The notes beneath the pieces were generated by a model. The model did not search any database. It was not told where the DNA came from and saw nothing but the letters and a program-made list of their open reading frames with translations. From positions 1 through 32,310 of the forward strand of contig JASLJC010000042.1 in assembly GCA_030152585.1 (NCBI GenBank): 32,310 nt of DNA, written 5' to 3'. Source of the DNA: Savagea sp. (lineage in GTDB: Bacteria; Bacillota; Bacilli; Bacillales_A; Planococcaceae). Positions 8,310 through 15,840 of this stretch are shown here, piece by piece; the first letter of the stretch is position 1; the number at the start of each line of letters is the position of its first letter. The position numbers and the translations under genes are program-made.

Positions 8310-9269
8310 ATGGAGTGGGCAGAAATAACGGTACACACGACGCACGCAGCACAAGAAGCAGTTGCAAACGCCTTTCGTGATCACGGTATCGAAGGTGTGC
8401 AAATTGTCGATTCAGCAGAGTTGACAAAAGAAAGAGAAAATCAATACGGTGAAATATACGATTTGAATGAAAAAGATTTCCCCTCTTGGGGCGTATATGT
8501 TCGAGCTTACACACCATTTGATGAAACGACAAATGATTTATTGTGTCAATTAGATGCACGTATTACATCATTCCCTGCTCTTGGGATTGATATTGGCGAC
8601 TTCAAGATGACACTCAACACGGTAAAAGAAGAAGATTGGGCAACGAAATGGAAAGAACATTTTCATCCAACACGTGTGACCGATCGTTTCGTTATCGTTC
8701 CGATGTGGGAAACGTATGAAGCAGAGTCAAATGACTTGACGATTAAATTAGATCCCGGAATGGCGTTTGGAACGGGTACACATCCGACGACGCGTTTATC
8801 ACTCCAAATGTTAGAAGACTTTGTAGAACAAGATGATGTCATCATCGATGTCGGGTGTGGATCAGGTGTTTTAGCTATTGCTGCAGCGAAGCTAGGAGTA
8901 GATCAAGTGTTAGCACTCGATTTAGACCCTGTGGCAGTTGATGCAGCAAAATATAATGTCGCTTTTAATGCAGTTTCAAGCACAGTCGATGTTAAAAAAG
9001 GAAACTTGCTCGATGGTGTGAATGTACGTCCGACCTTAATCGTTTCGAATATTTTAGCAGATATTATTTTATCGTTTGCAGACGACGCATATGCAGCATT
9101 ACCAGAAGGTGGCTATTTCCTCACATCTGGTATTATTGAAAGTCAACGTGAGCAAGTGACCCTTTCATTAGAAGCTCTCGGGTTTTATATTCATGAAGTC
9201 CGTCAAATGGGCGACTGGATTGCAGTCGTAGCGGAAAAGAAGGCATTGCCATGCAACGTTATTTCGTAG
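8310..9269 (+). CDS. prmA: Ribosomal protein L11 methyltransferase PrmA
   Basis: PrmA uses S-adenosylmethionine to methylate lysines and the N-terminus of ribosomal protein L11. The 319-residue protein has an N-terminal substrate-recognition domain and a Rossmann-fold methyltransferase domain. The GTGTHPTT motif lies near residues 152-159, the SAM loop DVGCGSGVLAIAAAKLG starts near 180, and SNILADII is the catalytic-type motif near 246. AAGGAGG precedes the ATG closely. It overlaps the start of rsmE by 19 bases. This order after dnaJ is standard in Bacillales. Confidence 0.95.
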   Translation: MEWAEITVHTTHAAQEAVANAFRDHGIEGVQIVDSAELTKERENQYGEIYDLNEKDFPSWGVYVRAYTPFDETTNDLLCQLDARITSFPALGIDIGDFKMTLNTVKEEDWATKWKEHFHPTRVTDRFVIVPMWETYEAESNDLTIKLDPGMAFGTGTHPTTRLSLQMLEDFVEQDDVIIDVGCGSGVLAIAAAKLGVDQVLALDLDPVAVDAAKYNVAFNAVSSTVDVKKGNLLDGVNVRPTLIVSNILADIILSFADDAYAALPEGGYFLTSGIIESQREQVTLSLEALGFYIHEVRQMGDWIAVVAEKKALPCNVIS

Positions 9270-9988
9270 AACAGTTACAAGATGACGTAGCGACTGTTTC
9301 ATTAGAAGATGCACGTCACATTCGTCGCGTGATGCGTATGGAAACGGGAGATGAAGTGATCGCTGTGTATGAGGGAGTCTCTTATCGTGCAACAGTTCAA
9401 TTACAAGAAGATAGTGTGTTTCTTCAATGTGGCGCAACTTTATCGAATGAGACAGAATTGCCTGTTAAGATAAGTATCGTATCGGGTTTGTCAAAAGGAA
9501 AAAAATTAGACTGGATTGCCCAAAAAGGAACAGAATTAGGCATGTTTTCTTTTTATCCCGTCGAAATGGAACGATCTGTCGTTCTGTGGAACGATAAAAA
9601 AAGAGAAAAAAATGAGGAACGTCTACAAAAAATTGCAAAAGAAGCAGCGGAACAAAGTCACCGTACCGTCGTGCCATCTGTTGAAGTGTTATCGCAATGG
9701 GCGGATTTAGAACGTATCGCTTGCACGTATACTCATCGCTTTTTTGCTTATGAAGTAGAAGCGAATGAGAAAAACCGTCAGACAATTGCAGACCATTTTC
9801 AAAACGTGTATCATGGAGACTCGGTACTCGTCGTTTTCGGTCCTGAAGGAGGGATTTCGGAAAAAGAAGTCGAATGGTTACGTACACGACAATTCATTCC
9901 GATTTCACTAGGACCTCGTATTTTACGGACAGAAACGGCACCATTGTACGTGCTAAGTGCGGCGAGTTACGAATTTGAAGGAAAGTAG
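9251..9988 (+). CDS. rsmE: 16S rRNA (uracil1498-N3)-methyltransferase RsmE
   Basis: RsmE methylates N3 of U1498 in 16S rRNA, near the decoding centre. The 245-residue protein has an N-terminal PUA-like domain (HIRRVMRMETGDEV) and a SPOUT knot domain. Its signatures are KGKKLDWIAQKGTELG, VFGPEGGISEKEVE and SLGPRILRTETAP, the last forming the SAM-binding knot. The start lies inside the end of prmA, with a weak GAAGG before it, so translation is probably coupled. Confidence 0.95.
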   Translation: MQRYFVEQLQDDVATVSLEDARHIRRVMRMETGDEVIAVYEGVSYRATVQLQEDSVFLQCGATLSNETELPVKISIVSGLSKGKKLDWIAQKGTELGMFSFYPVEMERSVVLWNDKKREKNEERLQKIAKEAAEQSHRTVVPSVEVLSQWADLERIACTYTHRFFAYEVEANEKNRQTIADHFQNVYHGDSVLVVFGPEGGISEKEVEWLRTRQFIPISLGPRILRTETAPLYVLSAASYEFEGK

Positions 9989-9997
9989 GTGAACCTT

Positions 9998-11338
9998 ATG
10001 TCTTCGGTCGCTTTTCATACATTAGGCTGTAAAGTAAACCATTACGAAACCGAGGCCATTTGGCAATTATTTAAAGATGCAGGTTACACACGAGTAGATT
10101 TTGAACAACCGAGTGACGTATATGTTATTAATACGTGTACCGTTACAAACTCTGGAGATCGAAAAAGTCGTCAGACGATTCGTCAGGCGATTCGTCGAAA
10201 CCCAGAAGCGGTCGTTTGTGTAACAGGCTGTTACGCACAAACGTCATCTGCGGAAATTATGGAAATTCCAGGTGTCGATGTCGTAATTGGAACACAAGAT
10301 CGATCGAAAATGATTGATTATATCGAAGAGTTCCGTGCATCACGTGAACCGATCAATGCTGTCGGTAATATTATGAAAAATCGTGTATATGAAGAACTCG
10401 ACGTACCGTATTTTACAGATCGTACGCGAGCGTCTTTAAAAATCCAAGAAGGATGTAATAACTTCTGTACATTTTGTATTATTCCTTGGGCACGAGGTTT
10501 AATGCGCTCACGTCAACCAGAAGATGTTATCCAACAAGCAAAACAACTTGTAGAAGCTGGATATAAAGAAATTGTGTTAACAGGAATCCATACCGGAGGG
10601 TACGGATCAGACTTAAAGGATTACAACTTAGCGCGACTTCTACGTGAGCTCGAAGCAAACGTACCGGGATTGAAGCGTATTCGAATTAGTTCGATTGAAG
10701 CGAGTCAAATTACGGATGAAGTCATCGATGTTTTACGCGAATCAAAAGTCGTCGTTCGTCATTTACACGTACCGATTCAATCAGGTTCAAATACGGTATT
10801 AAAACGAATGAGACGTAAATATACGATGGAATTTTTCGCTGAGCGTTTAACTTTATTACGTGAAGCGTTACCGGATCTTGCGATTACGTCTGATGTCATC
10901 GTCGGATTTCCTGGTGAAACAGAAGAAGAATTTATGGAAACGTACAACTTCGTAAAAGAACATCGTTTTGCAGAATTACACGTCTTCCCTTATTCGATGC
11001 GTACCGGAACTCCAGCAGCGCGTATGACAGATCAAGTTCCGAAAAACATTAAAACAGAACGAGTGCATCGTTTGCTTGAATTGAATGATCAACTAGCAAG
11101 AGATTACGCGAAGCGTTATGAAGATGAAGTGTTGGAAGTCATTCCAGAAACACCGTTTGAAGATGACCCGACTTCTGGTCTCTATGAAGGATATACAGAT
11201 AATTATTTAAAAGTAGTCTTCCCTGCAACAGAGGAGATGGTCGGACAAATCGTTCGAGTTAAAATTACAGAATCGGATTATCCGTATAGTAAAGGTCAAT
11301 TTGTTCGTGTGATGGAAGAAGATAAGCAAAACGTTTAA
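9998..11338 (+). CDS. mtaB: tRNA t6A37 methylthiotransferase MtaB
   Basis: MtaB is a radical SAM methylthiotransferase that converts t6A37 into ms2t6A in tRNAs reading ANN codons. The order is an N-terminal UPF0004 domain with three cluster cysteines (LGCKVNH, NTCTVTN, TGCYAQ), the radical SAM motif CNNFCTFC, and a C-terminal TRAM domain. I chose ATG at 9998 (446 residues) because relatives begin close to AFHTLGCKVNHYE and AGGTG lies at a fitting distance. An in-frame GTG at 9989, directly after the rsmE stop, is an alternative that adds three residues. It belongs to the transcript running from the heat-shock genes. Confidence 0.95.
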   Translation: MSSVAFHTLGCKVNHYETEAIWQLFKDAGYTRVDFEQPSDVYVINTCTVTNSGDRKSRQTIRQAIRRNPEAVVCVTGCYAQTSSAEIMEIPGVDVVIGTQDRSKMIDYIEEFRASREPINAVGNIMKNRVYEELDVPYFTDRTRASLKIQEGCNNFCTFCIIPWARGLMRSRQPEDVIQQAKQLVEAGYKEIVLTGIHTGGYGSDLKDYNLARLLRELEANVPGLKRIRISSIEASQITDEVIDVLRESKVVVRHLHVPIQSGSNTVLKRMRRKYTMEFFAERLTLLREALPDLAITSDVIVGFPGETEEEFMETYNFVKEHRFAELHVFPYSMRTGTPAARMTDQVPKNIKTERVHRLLELNDQLARDYAKRYEDEVLEVIPETPFEDDPTSGLYEGYTDNYLKVVFPATEEMVGQIVRVKITESDYPYSKGQFVRVMEEDKQNV

Positions 11339-11361
11339 CGTTGTAAAAAGGAGATATTCAG

Positions 11362-12018
11362 ATGATTGCACAATGGATCGACCATACATTATTAGCACCA
11401 GATGCGACAGCTTCTCAAGTTGAAACGTTATGTGAGGAGGCGAAGCAATATCAATTTTCATCGGTATGCATTTCGCCGATATGGGTGAAATTCGCAACGG
11501 AAAAGTTAAAAGATAGCCCGGTTTCTATTTGTACAGTTATCGGTTTCCCACATGGCGCCACAACAGCTGAAACGAAAGCATTTGAAGCAAAAGAAGCTGT
11601 TGGAAATGGAGCGGAAGAAGTGGATATGGTCATTCCTATCGGTTTGTTAAAAGACGGTCAGCTGAAAGAAGTTGAGCGCCATATTCGTGCGGTCGTTGAG
11701 GCTGTTATACCGAAAGCAATTGTAAAAGTCATCATTGAAACAGCGTTATTGACCGATGAAGAGAAAGTAATCGCTTGTCGTTTAGCAGAAAAAGCAGGTG
11801 CACATTACGTTAAAACATCTACTGGCTTTTCTACTGGAGGTGCGACGTTGCAAGATGTTCAATTGATGCGTTCGTCAGTTTCAGATAAAGTCGGTGTTAA
11901 AGCATCTGGTGGCGTCAAAACGTTAGCGCAGTTAAAAGCATATGTCGAAAATGGAGCGACTCGAATTGGTGCGAGTCGAGGTGTCGAAATTATAAAAGAA
12001 ATGAAGGCAAACCGATAG
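11362..12018 (+). CDS. deoC: Deoxyribose-phosphate aldolase DeoC
   Basis: DeoC splits 2-deoxyribose 5-phosphate into acetaldehyde and glyceraldehyde 3-phosphate in deoxynucleoside breakdown. The 218-residue TIM-barrel protein shows the Schiff-base lysine K151 in YVKTSTGFSTGGAT. It also has the DMVIPIG strand, the second lysine in VKASGGVKT and the phosphate-binding GATRIGASRG. AAAGGAGA upstream supports the ATG. It follows mtaB by 23 bases and is not next to other nucleoside-salvage genes, although cdd lies further on. The rpsU promoter begins 16 bases after its stop. Confidence 0.96.
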   Translation: MIAQWIDHTLLAPDATASQVETLCEEAKQYQFSSVCISPIWVKFATEKLKDSPVSICTVIGFPHGATTAETKAFEAKEAVGNGAEEVDMVIPIGLLKDGQLKEVERHIRAVVEAVIPKAIVKVIIETALLTDEEKVIACRLAEKAGAHYVKTSTGFSTGGATLQDVQLMRSSVSDKVGVKASGGVKTLAQLKAYVENGATRIGASRGVEIIKEMKANR

Positions 12019-12034
12019 AAACAAAAAATTCATA

Positions 12035-12063
12035 TTGACCGCCTTTCAAAAGTAAGTTATACT
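12035..12063 (+). promoter_or_regulatory. rpsU promoter (SigA type)
   Basis: TTGACC at 12035-12040, a 17-base spacer and TATACT at 12058-12063 are each one mismatch from consensus. The start is expected near 12070, giving a leader of about 50 bases. Confidence 0.85.
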
Positions 12064-12119
12064 TTCTTGGTACATGCACAGTCATGTTTCGAATGTGTTC
12101 AGAGGGAGGGACAAGAAAT

Positions 12120-12305
12120 ATGACAAAAACGAAAGTTCATAAAGATGAGTCATTAGAAGACGCACTTCGCCGCTTCCGTCGCAACGTTTCAAAAAGTGGA
12201 ACGATTCGCGAAGCGAGAAAACGTGAATACTATGACAAACCGAGCGTTCGCCGTAAGAAAAAGTCTGAGGAAGCGCAACGTCGCAACCATAAACGCAGAC
12301 GCTAA
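12120..12305 (+). CDS. rpsU: 30S ribosomal protein S21
   Basis: S21 is a small basic protein of the 30S platform. The 61-residue product has the family core ESLEDALRRFRRNVSK and ARKREYYDKPSVRRKKK, and ends in an Arg/Lys-rich tail. ATG at 12120 is chosen because GAGGGAGG at 12102-12109 lies a suitable distance upstream. An in-frame ATG at 12084 would add residues without family similarity. The gene has its own promoter and terminator. In many Bacillales yqeY (GatB/YqeY domain) follows rpsU, but it is missing here. Confidence 0.96.
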   Translation: MTKTKVHKDESLEDALRRFRRNVSKSGTIREARKREYYDKPSVRRKKKSEEAQRRNHKRRR

Positions 12306-12346
12306 TTAGAAAGATGCACTGTTTAAAGATAGATGTATCTCAAGTA

Positions 12347-12384
12347 ATCGGAAGGCCTATTGAATAGGACTTCCGATTTTTTAT
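12347..12384 (+). terminator. Intrinsic terminator of rpsU
   Basis: ATCGGAAG at 12347-12354 pairs with CTTCCGAT at 12370-12377. An inner CCTATT/(A)ATAGG stem closes a small loop, and a run of six T follows. It ends the rpsU transcript 41 bases after the stop. Confidence 0.88.
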
Positions 12385-12491
12385 TTTTTCAGGTCTAAAC
12401 ATTTAATTGTCAATAAAATAGAATGAAACGTGCGCAAAGAGAGACTTTTGTGTATGCTAAATGAGAGAAGCAGCATCTTAATTTCAAAATA

Positions 12492-12518
12492 TGCAACTTT
12501 CTTTCGTGTTCTAACGTA
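12492..12518 (+). promoter_or_regulatory. Possible ECF-sigma (SigW-like) promoter of the nfeD-floA cassette
   Basis: TGCAAC (12492-12497), 17 bases and CGTA (12515-12518) resemble the SigW pattern TGAAAC-N16/17-CGTA, including the T-rich stretch after AAC. The cassette needs a promoter here because the rpsU terminator lies before it, and I see no SigA promoter in 12385-12534. In B. subtilis the related yqeZ-floA operon belongs to the SigW regulon. The -35 has one mismatch and the leader would be short. Confidence 0.4.
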
Positions 12519-12540
12519 AAGGAAGAAAAGGAGGATGAAT

Positions 12541-13191
12541 ATGGTTACGATGATGGAACAATTTACAAAACCTTTAGGTATTGCATCCCTTTTACTCGTT
12601 GCGAGTATCGGATTTGTTTTATTTCTCGTCATTCGTAATAAGTGGCCAGGATTTCTTATTATGTTAATGAGTATCGGTACATTATTTATTAGCCATGCGA
12701 TGTTAGGACTTGTTAGTTTGACAGCAGGTACGTTGCTCGGTGCATCCATTTTCGCTTTCGTGTTTTCGGTTTTAGGTGGAAGTGTCACTTTGTTTACAAT
12801 CGGGCTCATCGGTCTTGGTGCCAGTTTATTTTTAACGAGTTTATACCCAGTACAAGCAGTGCTCGCCATTAGTTTAGCAGTCGTTGTGGCGATGATAGGA
12901 GTGATTGTTGCAGTGAAAGTATTTGGACGTTCAATCGAGTGGTTACGAAAACTCGTGTTGACCGATGCAACAGATACAGAAAGTGGTTACGTGTCAAATA
13001 AGAGTCGTACAGATTTATTACAAAAAGAAGGACTCGCATTGACCTCGTTACGGCCGGCAGGTATTGCTCAGATCGGTGAAGAACGTTTAGATGTCGTATC
13101 TGATGGAAGTTATATTGAAAAAGGTGAACACGTACGTGTCGTACAAGTAGAAGGTGCACGGATCGTCGTCACAAAAATCGAAAAAGAATAG
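12541..13191 (+). CDS. NfeD-family membrane protein (short form, no protease domain)
   Basis: NfeD proteins are encoded beside flotillins and are thought to work with them in membrane microdomains. This 216-residue form has about five membrane segments (near 12-32, 36-55, 57-78, 80-100, 105-127). A soluble C-terminal NfeD/OB-fold domain follows at about 150-214 (LRPAGIAQIGEERLDVVSDG, then GEHVRVVQVEGARIVV). The N-terminal ClpP-like serine protease domain of long NfeD proteins such as B. subtilis YqeZ is absent. ATG at 12541 is set by AAGGAGG at 12528-12534. The ATG at 12535 is too close to that site. floA follows after 11 bases. Confidence 0.88.
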   Translation: MVTMMEQFTKPLGIASLLLVASIGFVLFLVIRNKWPGFLIMLMSIGTLFISHAMLGLVSLTAGTLLGASIFAFVFSVLGGSVTLFTIGLIGLGASLFLTSLYPVQAVLAISLAVVVAMIGVIVAVKVFGRSIEWLRKLVLTDATDTESGYVSNKSRTDLLQKEGLALTSLRPAGIAQIGEERLDVVSDGSYIEKGEHVRVVQVEGARIVVTKIEKE

Positions 13192-13202
13192 GAGTATGTC
13201 TT

Positions 13203-14198
13203 ATGTTAGAAACTACAAGTGGTCTTATTTCGTTAGGTATTATAACATTTCTCGTTATTTTATTTTTAGCGATTTTCTTCACTTTTGTACCTGTAACATT
13301 GTGGATTTCGGCAATTGCAGCAGGAGTCCGTGTCAGTATTTTTACTTTAATTGGAATGCGTTTACGTCGAGTTATTCCAAGTCGCGTCGTCAATCCGTTA
13401 ATTAAGGCGCATAAAGCAGGTTTAGATGTTCAAATTAATCAACTCGAAAGTCACTATTTAGCAGGTGGTAACGTTGATCGTGTCGTGAATGCACTGATCG
13501 CTGCACACCGAGCAGGCATTGAATTAACGTTTGAACGTGCAGCAGCTATTGATTTAGCAGGTCGTGACGTATTAGAAGCCGTTCAAATGTCGGTTAATCC
13601 ACGTGTTATTGAAACACCATTTATTGCGGGTGTCGCAATGAACGGAATTGAAGTGAAAGCAAAAGCACGTATTACAGTTCGAGCGAATATCGATCGTCTC
13701 GTCGGGGGTGCTGGTGAAGAAACAATTGTCGCACGTGTCGGTGAAGGAATTGTTTCGACAATTGGTTCATCGGATACACACGCACGTGTATTAGAAAATC
13801 CAGATATGATCTCACAAACTGTACTCGTGAAAGGGTTAGATTCAGGGACAGCATTTGAAATATTATCAATCGATATCGCAGATGTTGATATTGGCAAAAA
13901 TATTGGTGCTGAGCTTCAAACAGAACAAGCGATTGCCGATAAAAATATTGCACAAGCACAAGCAGAAGAACGTCGTGCTATGGCGGTTGCAGGCGAGCAA
14001 GAGATGAAAGCGAAAACACAAGAGATGCGTGCAAAAGTAGTAGAAGCGGAATCAGAAGTACCACTTGCGATGGCAGAAGCATTACGTAACGGAAATATCG
14101 GAATTATGGATTATGTGAACTACCAAAATATGCAAGCAGATACGCAAATGCGTGAATCGATTGGTAAAGTAGGTCTTGAACATACGGAAGAAGACTAA
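13203..14198 (+). CDS. floA: Flotillin-like protein FloA
   Basis: FloA scaffolds functional membrane microdomains and affects membrane fluidity, secretion and signalling. The 331 residues equal the usual length. A hydrophobic N-terminal region (about 5-45) anchors the protein. An SPFH/PHB-like domain follows, with the family-typical stretches SHYLAGGNVDRVVNALIAAH and GEGIVSTIGSS. A helical Glu/Ala-rich region (about 238-290, EQAIADKNIAQAQAEERRAMA) mediates oligomerisation. It ends near GNIGIMDYVNYQNMQADT. It lies between nfeD and an unrecognised membrane-anchored protein, all under one terminator. Confidence 0.95.
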   Translation: MLETTSGLISLGIITFLVILFLAIFFTFVPVTLWISAIAAGVRVSIFTLIGMRLRRVIPSRVVNPLIKAHKAGLDVQINQLESHYLAGGNVDRVVNALIAAHRAGIELTFERAAAIDLAGRDVLEAVQMSVNPRVIETPFIAGVAMNGIEVKAKARITVRANIDRLVGGAGEETIVARVGEGIVSTIGSSDTHARVLENPDMISQTVLVKGLDSGTAFEILSIDIADVDIGKNIGAELQTEQAIADKNIAQAQAEERRAMAVAGEQEMKAKTQEMRAKVVEAESEVPLAMAEALRNGNIGIMDYVNYQNMQADTQMRESIGKVGLEHTEED

Positions 14199-14219
14199 GC
14201 CGAAAAAGGAGCGAACGAC

Positions 14220-14699
14220 ATGGAATTACTACTCATTATGCTCGCAGTCGGTGTCTATTCTTGGTGGTCAGAAAACAAAAAAAAGCCGGAAGAAGATAAA
14301 GGAGCGCTCCCTCCTATCGTAAAACGTGAAGAAAAAAAAGGGGCTTGGCAAGAAGTTTTCCAAAAAAAGAAAGAAGATGTTGAAAAAGAATGGAAACGAA
14401 TGCAAGATGAATCACGTGAGATTTTTGAAACAGTAAAAGAACAGCCACAAACGCTCTCGACAACGTCAGAAAAAGAAGTGCGTCCTACGACAACAGAAGT
14501 ATTAGAACTCGCACGTCAAGAGCGAGAAGAAGTAGCAGCGCTAGATGAACAAATTACAGTATATGAAGATACGTGGACAAAACCTAAAAAAGAGTTAAAA
14601 CAAGAAGATCTTCTTCCGAAAACAGAACAAGATTTAGTAAGAGGTGTCATCTTTAGCGAAATTATGTCACCTCCTAAATCGAAACGTCATCGAAGATAA
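14220..14699 (+). CDS. Unrecognised single-span membrane protein after floA
   Basis: I do not recognise this 159-residue protein. It starts with one hydrophobic segment (about residues 2-15) followed by a lysine-rich stretch, so the body should face the cytoplasm. The middle is strongly charged and likely helical or disordered. The last 25 residues (DLVRGVIFSEIMSPPKSKRHRR) look more ordered and may be a conserved tail. AAAGGAG upstream supports the ATG. It lies 21 bases after floA and just before a terminator, so it is probably co-expressed with NfeD and FloA. It occupies the place where sporulation genes yqfC-yqfD lie in B. subtilis, but does not resemble them. Confidence 0.75.
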   Translation: MELLLIMLAVGVYSWWSENKKKPEEDKGALPPIVKREEKKGAWQEVFQKKKEDVEKEWKRMQDESREIFETVKEQPQTLSTTSEKEVRPTTTEVLELARQEREEVAALDEQITVYEDTWTKPKKELKQEDLLPKTEQDLVRGVIFSEIMSPPKSKRHRR

Positions 14700-14703
14700 T
14701 TTT

Positions 14704-14740
14704 AATGTTCTAAAGTCATAATGGCTTTAGAACATTTTTT
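14704..14740 (+). terminator. Intrinsic terminator of the nfeD-floA cassette
   Basis: AATGTTCTAAAG (14704-14715) pairs perfectly with CTTTAGAACATT (14725-14736). The loop is nine bases and a T-run follows. It starts four bases after the stop codon. Confidence 0.92.
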
Positions 14741-14800
14741 ATATCTACGTAAAAAGAGAAATTCGACATTGAGGAACAAATAGAAGTCTTCTTCAAAAAG

Positions 14801-14809
14801 TGGTAAAGT
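14801..14809 (+). promoter_or_regulatory. Possible extended -10 promoter for the phoH operon
   Basis: TGG-TAAAGT is an extended -10 element. No good -35 box lies 16-18 bases upstream. A promoter is expected in 14741-14840, because a strong terminator precedes and the operon follows. Confidence 0.35.
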
Positions 14810-14853
14810 AGAAAGTAGTTATTGAAAAACGAATGAATTGAAGGAGAATGAGA

Positions 14854-15825
14854 TTGACAGAATATAAACGAAATTTTATAGTAGAACATCCGGACGAAGC
14901 AATTCTTCTTTTAGGCGTAGCAGAGCGCCACGTCACATTAATTGAAGAAGGGCTTGCTGTAGAACTATTTACACGCGGAGAGCAAATTATCGTCACGAGC
15001 GAAAAAGAAAAAGCAGTAGACGATACGATTGCTCTTTTCGAACAACTTATTCGCGTCATGCGAAAAGGAATTATGATTGATATGCGTGATATCGTCAGTG
15101 CAATTGAAATGACGAAGCAAGGTGAAGTAGACAACATTTCAATTTTATATAGTGAACCGATTGCACATACGACGAAAGGGAAGACCATTCGAGCGAAAAC
15201 GATCGGTCAACGTCGGTATGTTCAAGCTGTAAAAAAACACGATCTCGTATTCGGAATAGGACCTGCTGGAACAGGAAAAACATATTTAGCTGTCGTTTTG
15301 GCAACACAAGCATTAAAAAATGGACACGTAAAGCGAATTATTTTAACTCGTCCTGCCGTAGAAGCAGGAGAGAGTCTCGGTTTTTTACCGGGAGATCTGA
15401 AAGAAAAAGTAGATCCGTATTTGCGGCCACTTTATGATGCGTTGCATGACGTTTTAGGGGCATCTCAAACGGAACGAATGATTGAAAGAGGTATTATCGA
15501 AATTGCTCCGCTTGCTTATATGAGAGGGCGTACGCTCGATGATGCATTTGTTATTTTAGACGAAGCTCAAAATACAACGCGAGCCCAAATGAAAATGTTT
15601 TTAACCCGTCTCGGATTTGGTTCAAAAATGATCATTACAGGTGATAAAACACAAATCGATTTACCTCATGGAGTCTTCTCGGGATTAAAAGAAGCAGAAC
15701 AAACGTTACAAAATGTAAAAGAAATTGCTTTTTGTTATTTGGAAACAGGAGACGTTATTCGACACCCTCTCGTCGCGCGTATTATAGAAGCTTATGCGGA
15801 TGAAGAAAAGCCGGAAAAACGGTAA
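14854..15825 (+). CDS. phoH: PhoH-family ATPase
   Basis: PhoH-like proteins are cytoplasmic ATPases related to the N-terminal half of superfamily I helicases. Their linkage to ybeY suggests a role in RNA processing. The 323-residue product has an N-terminal KH-like region (about 10-75), Walker A GPAGTGKT at 136-143 and Walker B with VILDEAQNTT. The arginine-rich motif near the C-terminus is RHPLVARIIEAY. I chose TTG at 14854 because AAGGAGA (14841-14847) directly touches the ATG at 14848, leaving no spacing. From the TTG the spacing is about seven bases. It is the first gene of a seven-gene cluster, and pgpH follows after 15 bases. Confidence 0.93.
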   Translation: MTEYKRNFIVEHPDEAILLLGVAERHVTLIEEGLAVELFTRGEQIIVTSEKEKAVDDTIALFEQLIRVMRKGIMIDMRDIVSAIEMTKQGEVDNISILYSEPIAHTTKGKTIRAKTIGQRRYVQAVKKHDLVFGIGPAGTGKTYLAVVLATQALKNGHVKRIILTRPAVEAGESLGFLPGDLKEKVDPYLRPLYDALHDVLGASQTERMIERGIIEIAPLAYMRGRTLDDAFVILDEAQNTTRAQMKMFLTRLGFGSKMIITGDKTQIDLPHGVFSGLKEAEQTLQNVKEIAFCYLETGDVIRHPLVARIIEAYADEEKPEKR

Positions 15826-15840
15826 AAGGAGGAGAAGTGA

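Noticed and set aside
12424..12454. TGAAAC at 12424 as the -35 of a SigW promoter for nfeD
   Set aside because: No CGTA-like element lies 16-17 bases downstream. The nearest TGTA is 21 bases away.
12381..12869. Open frame of 162 codons on the minus strand over the start of nfeD
   Set aside because: It lies opposite nfeD and the rpsU terminator, has no ribosome binding site or family features, and its hydrophobic or basic runs mirror the real gene.
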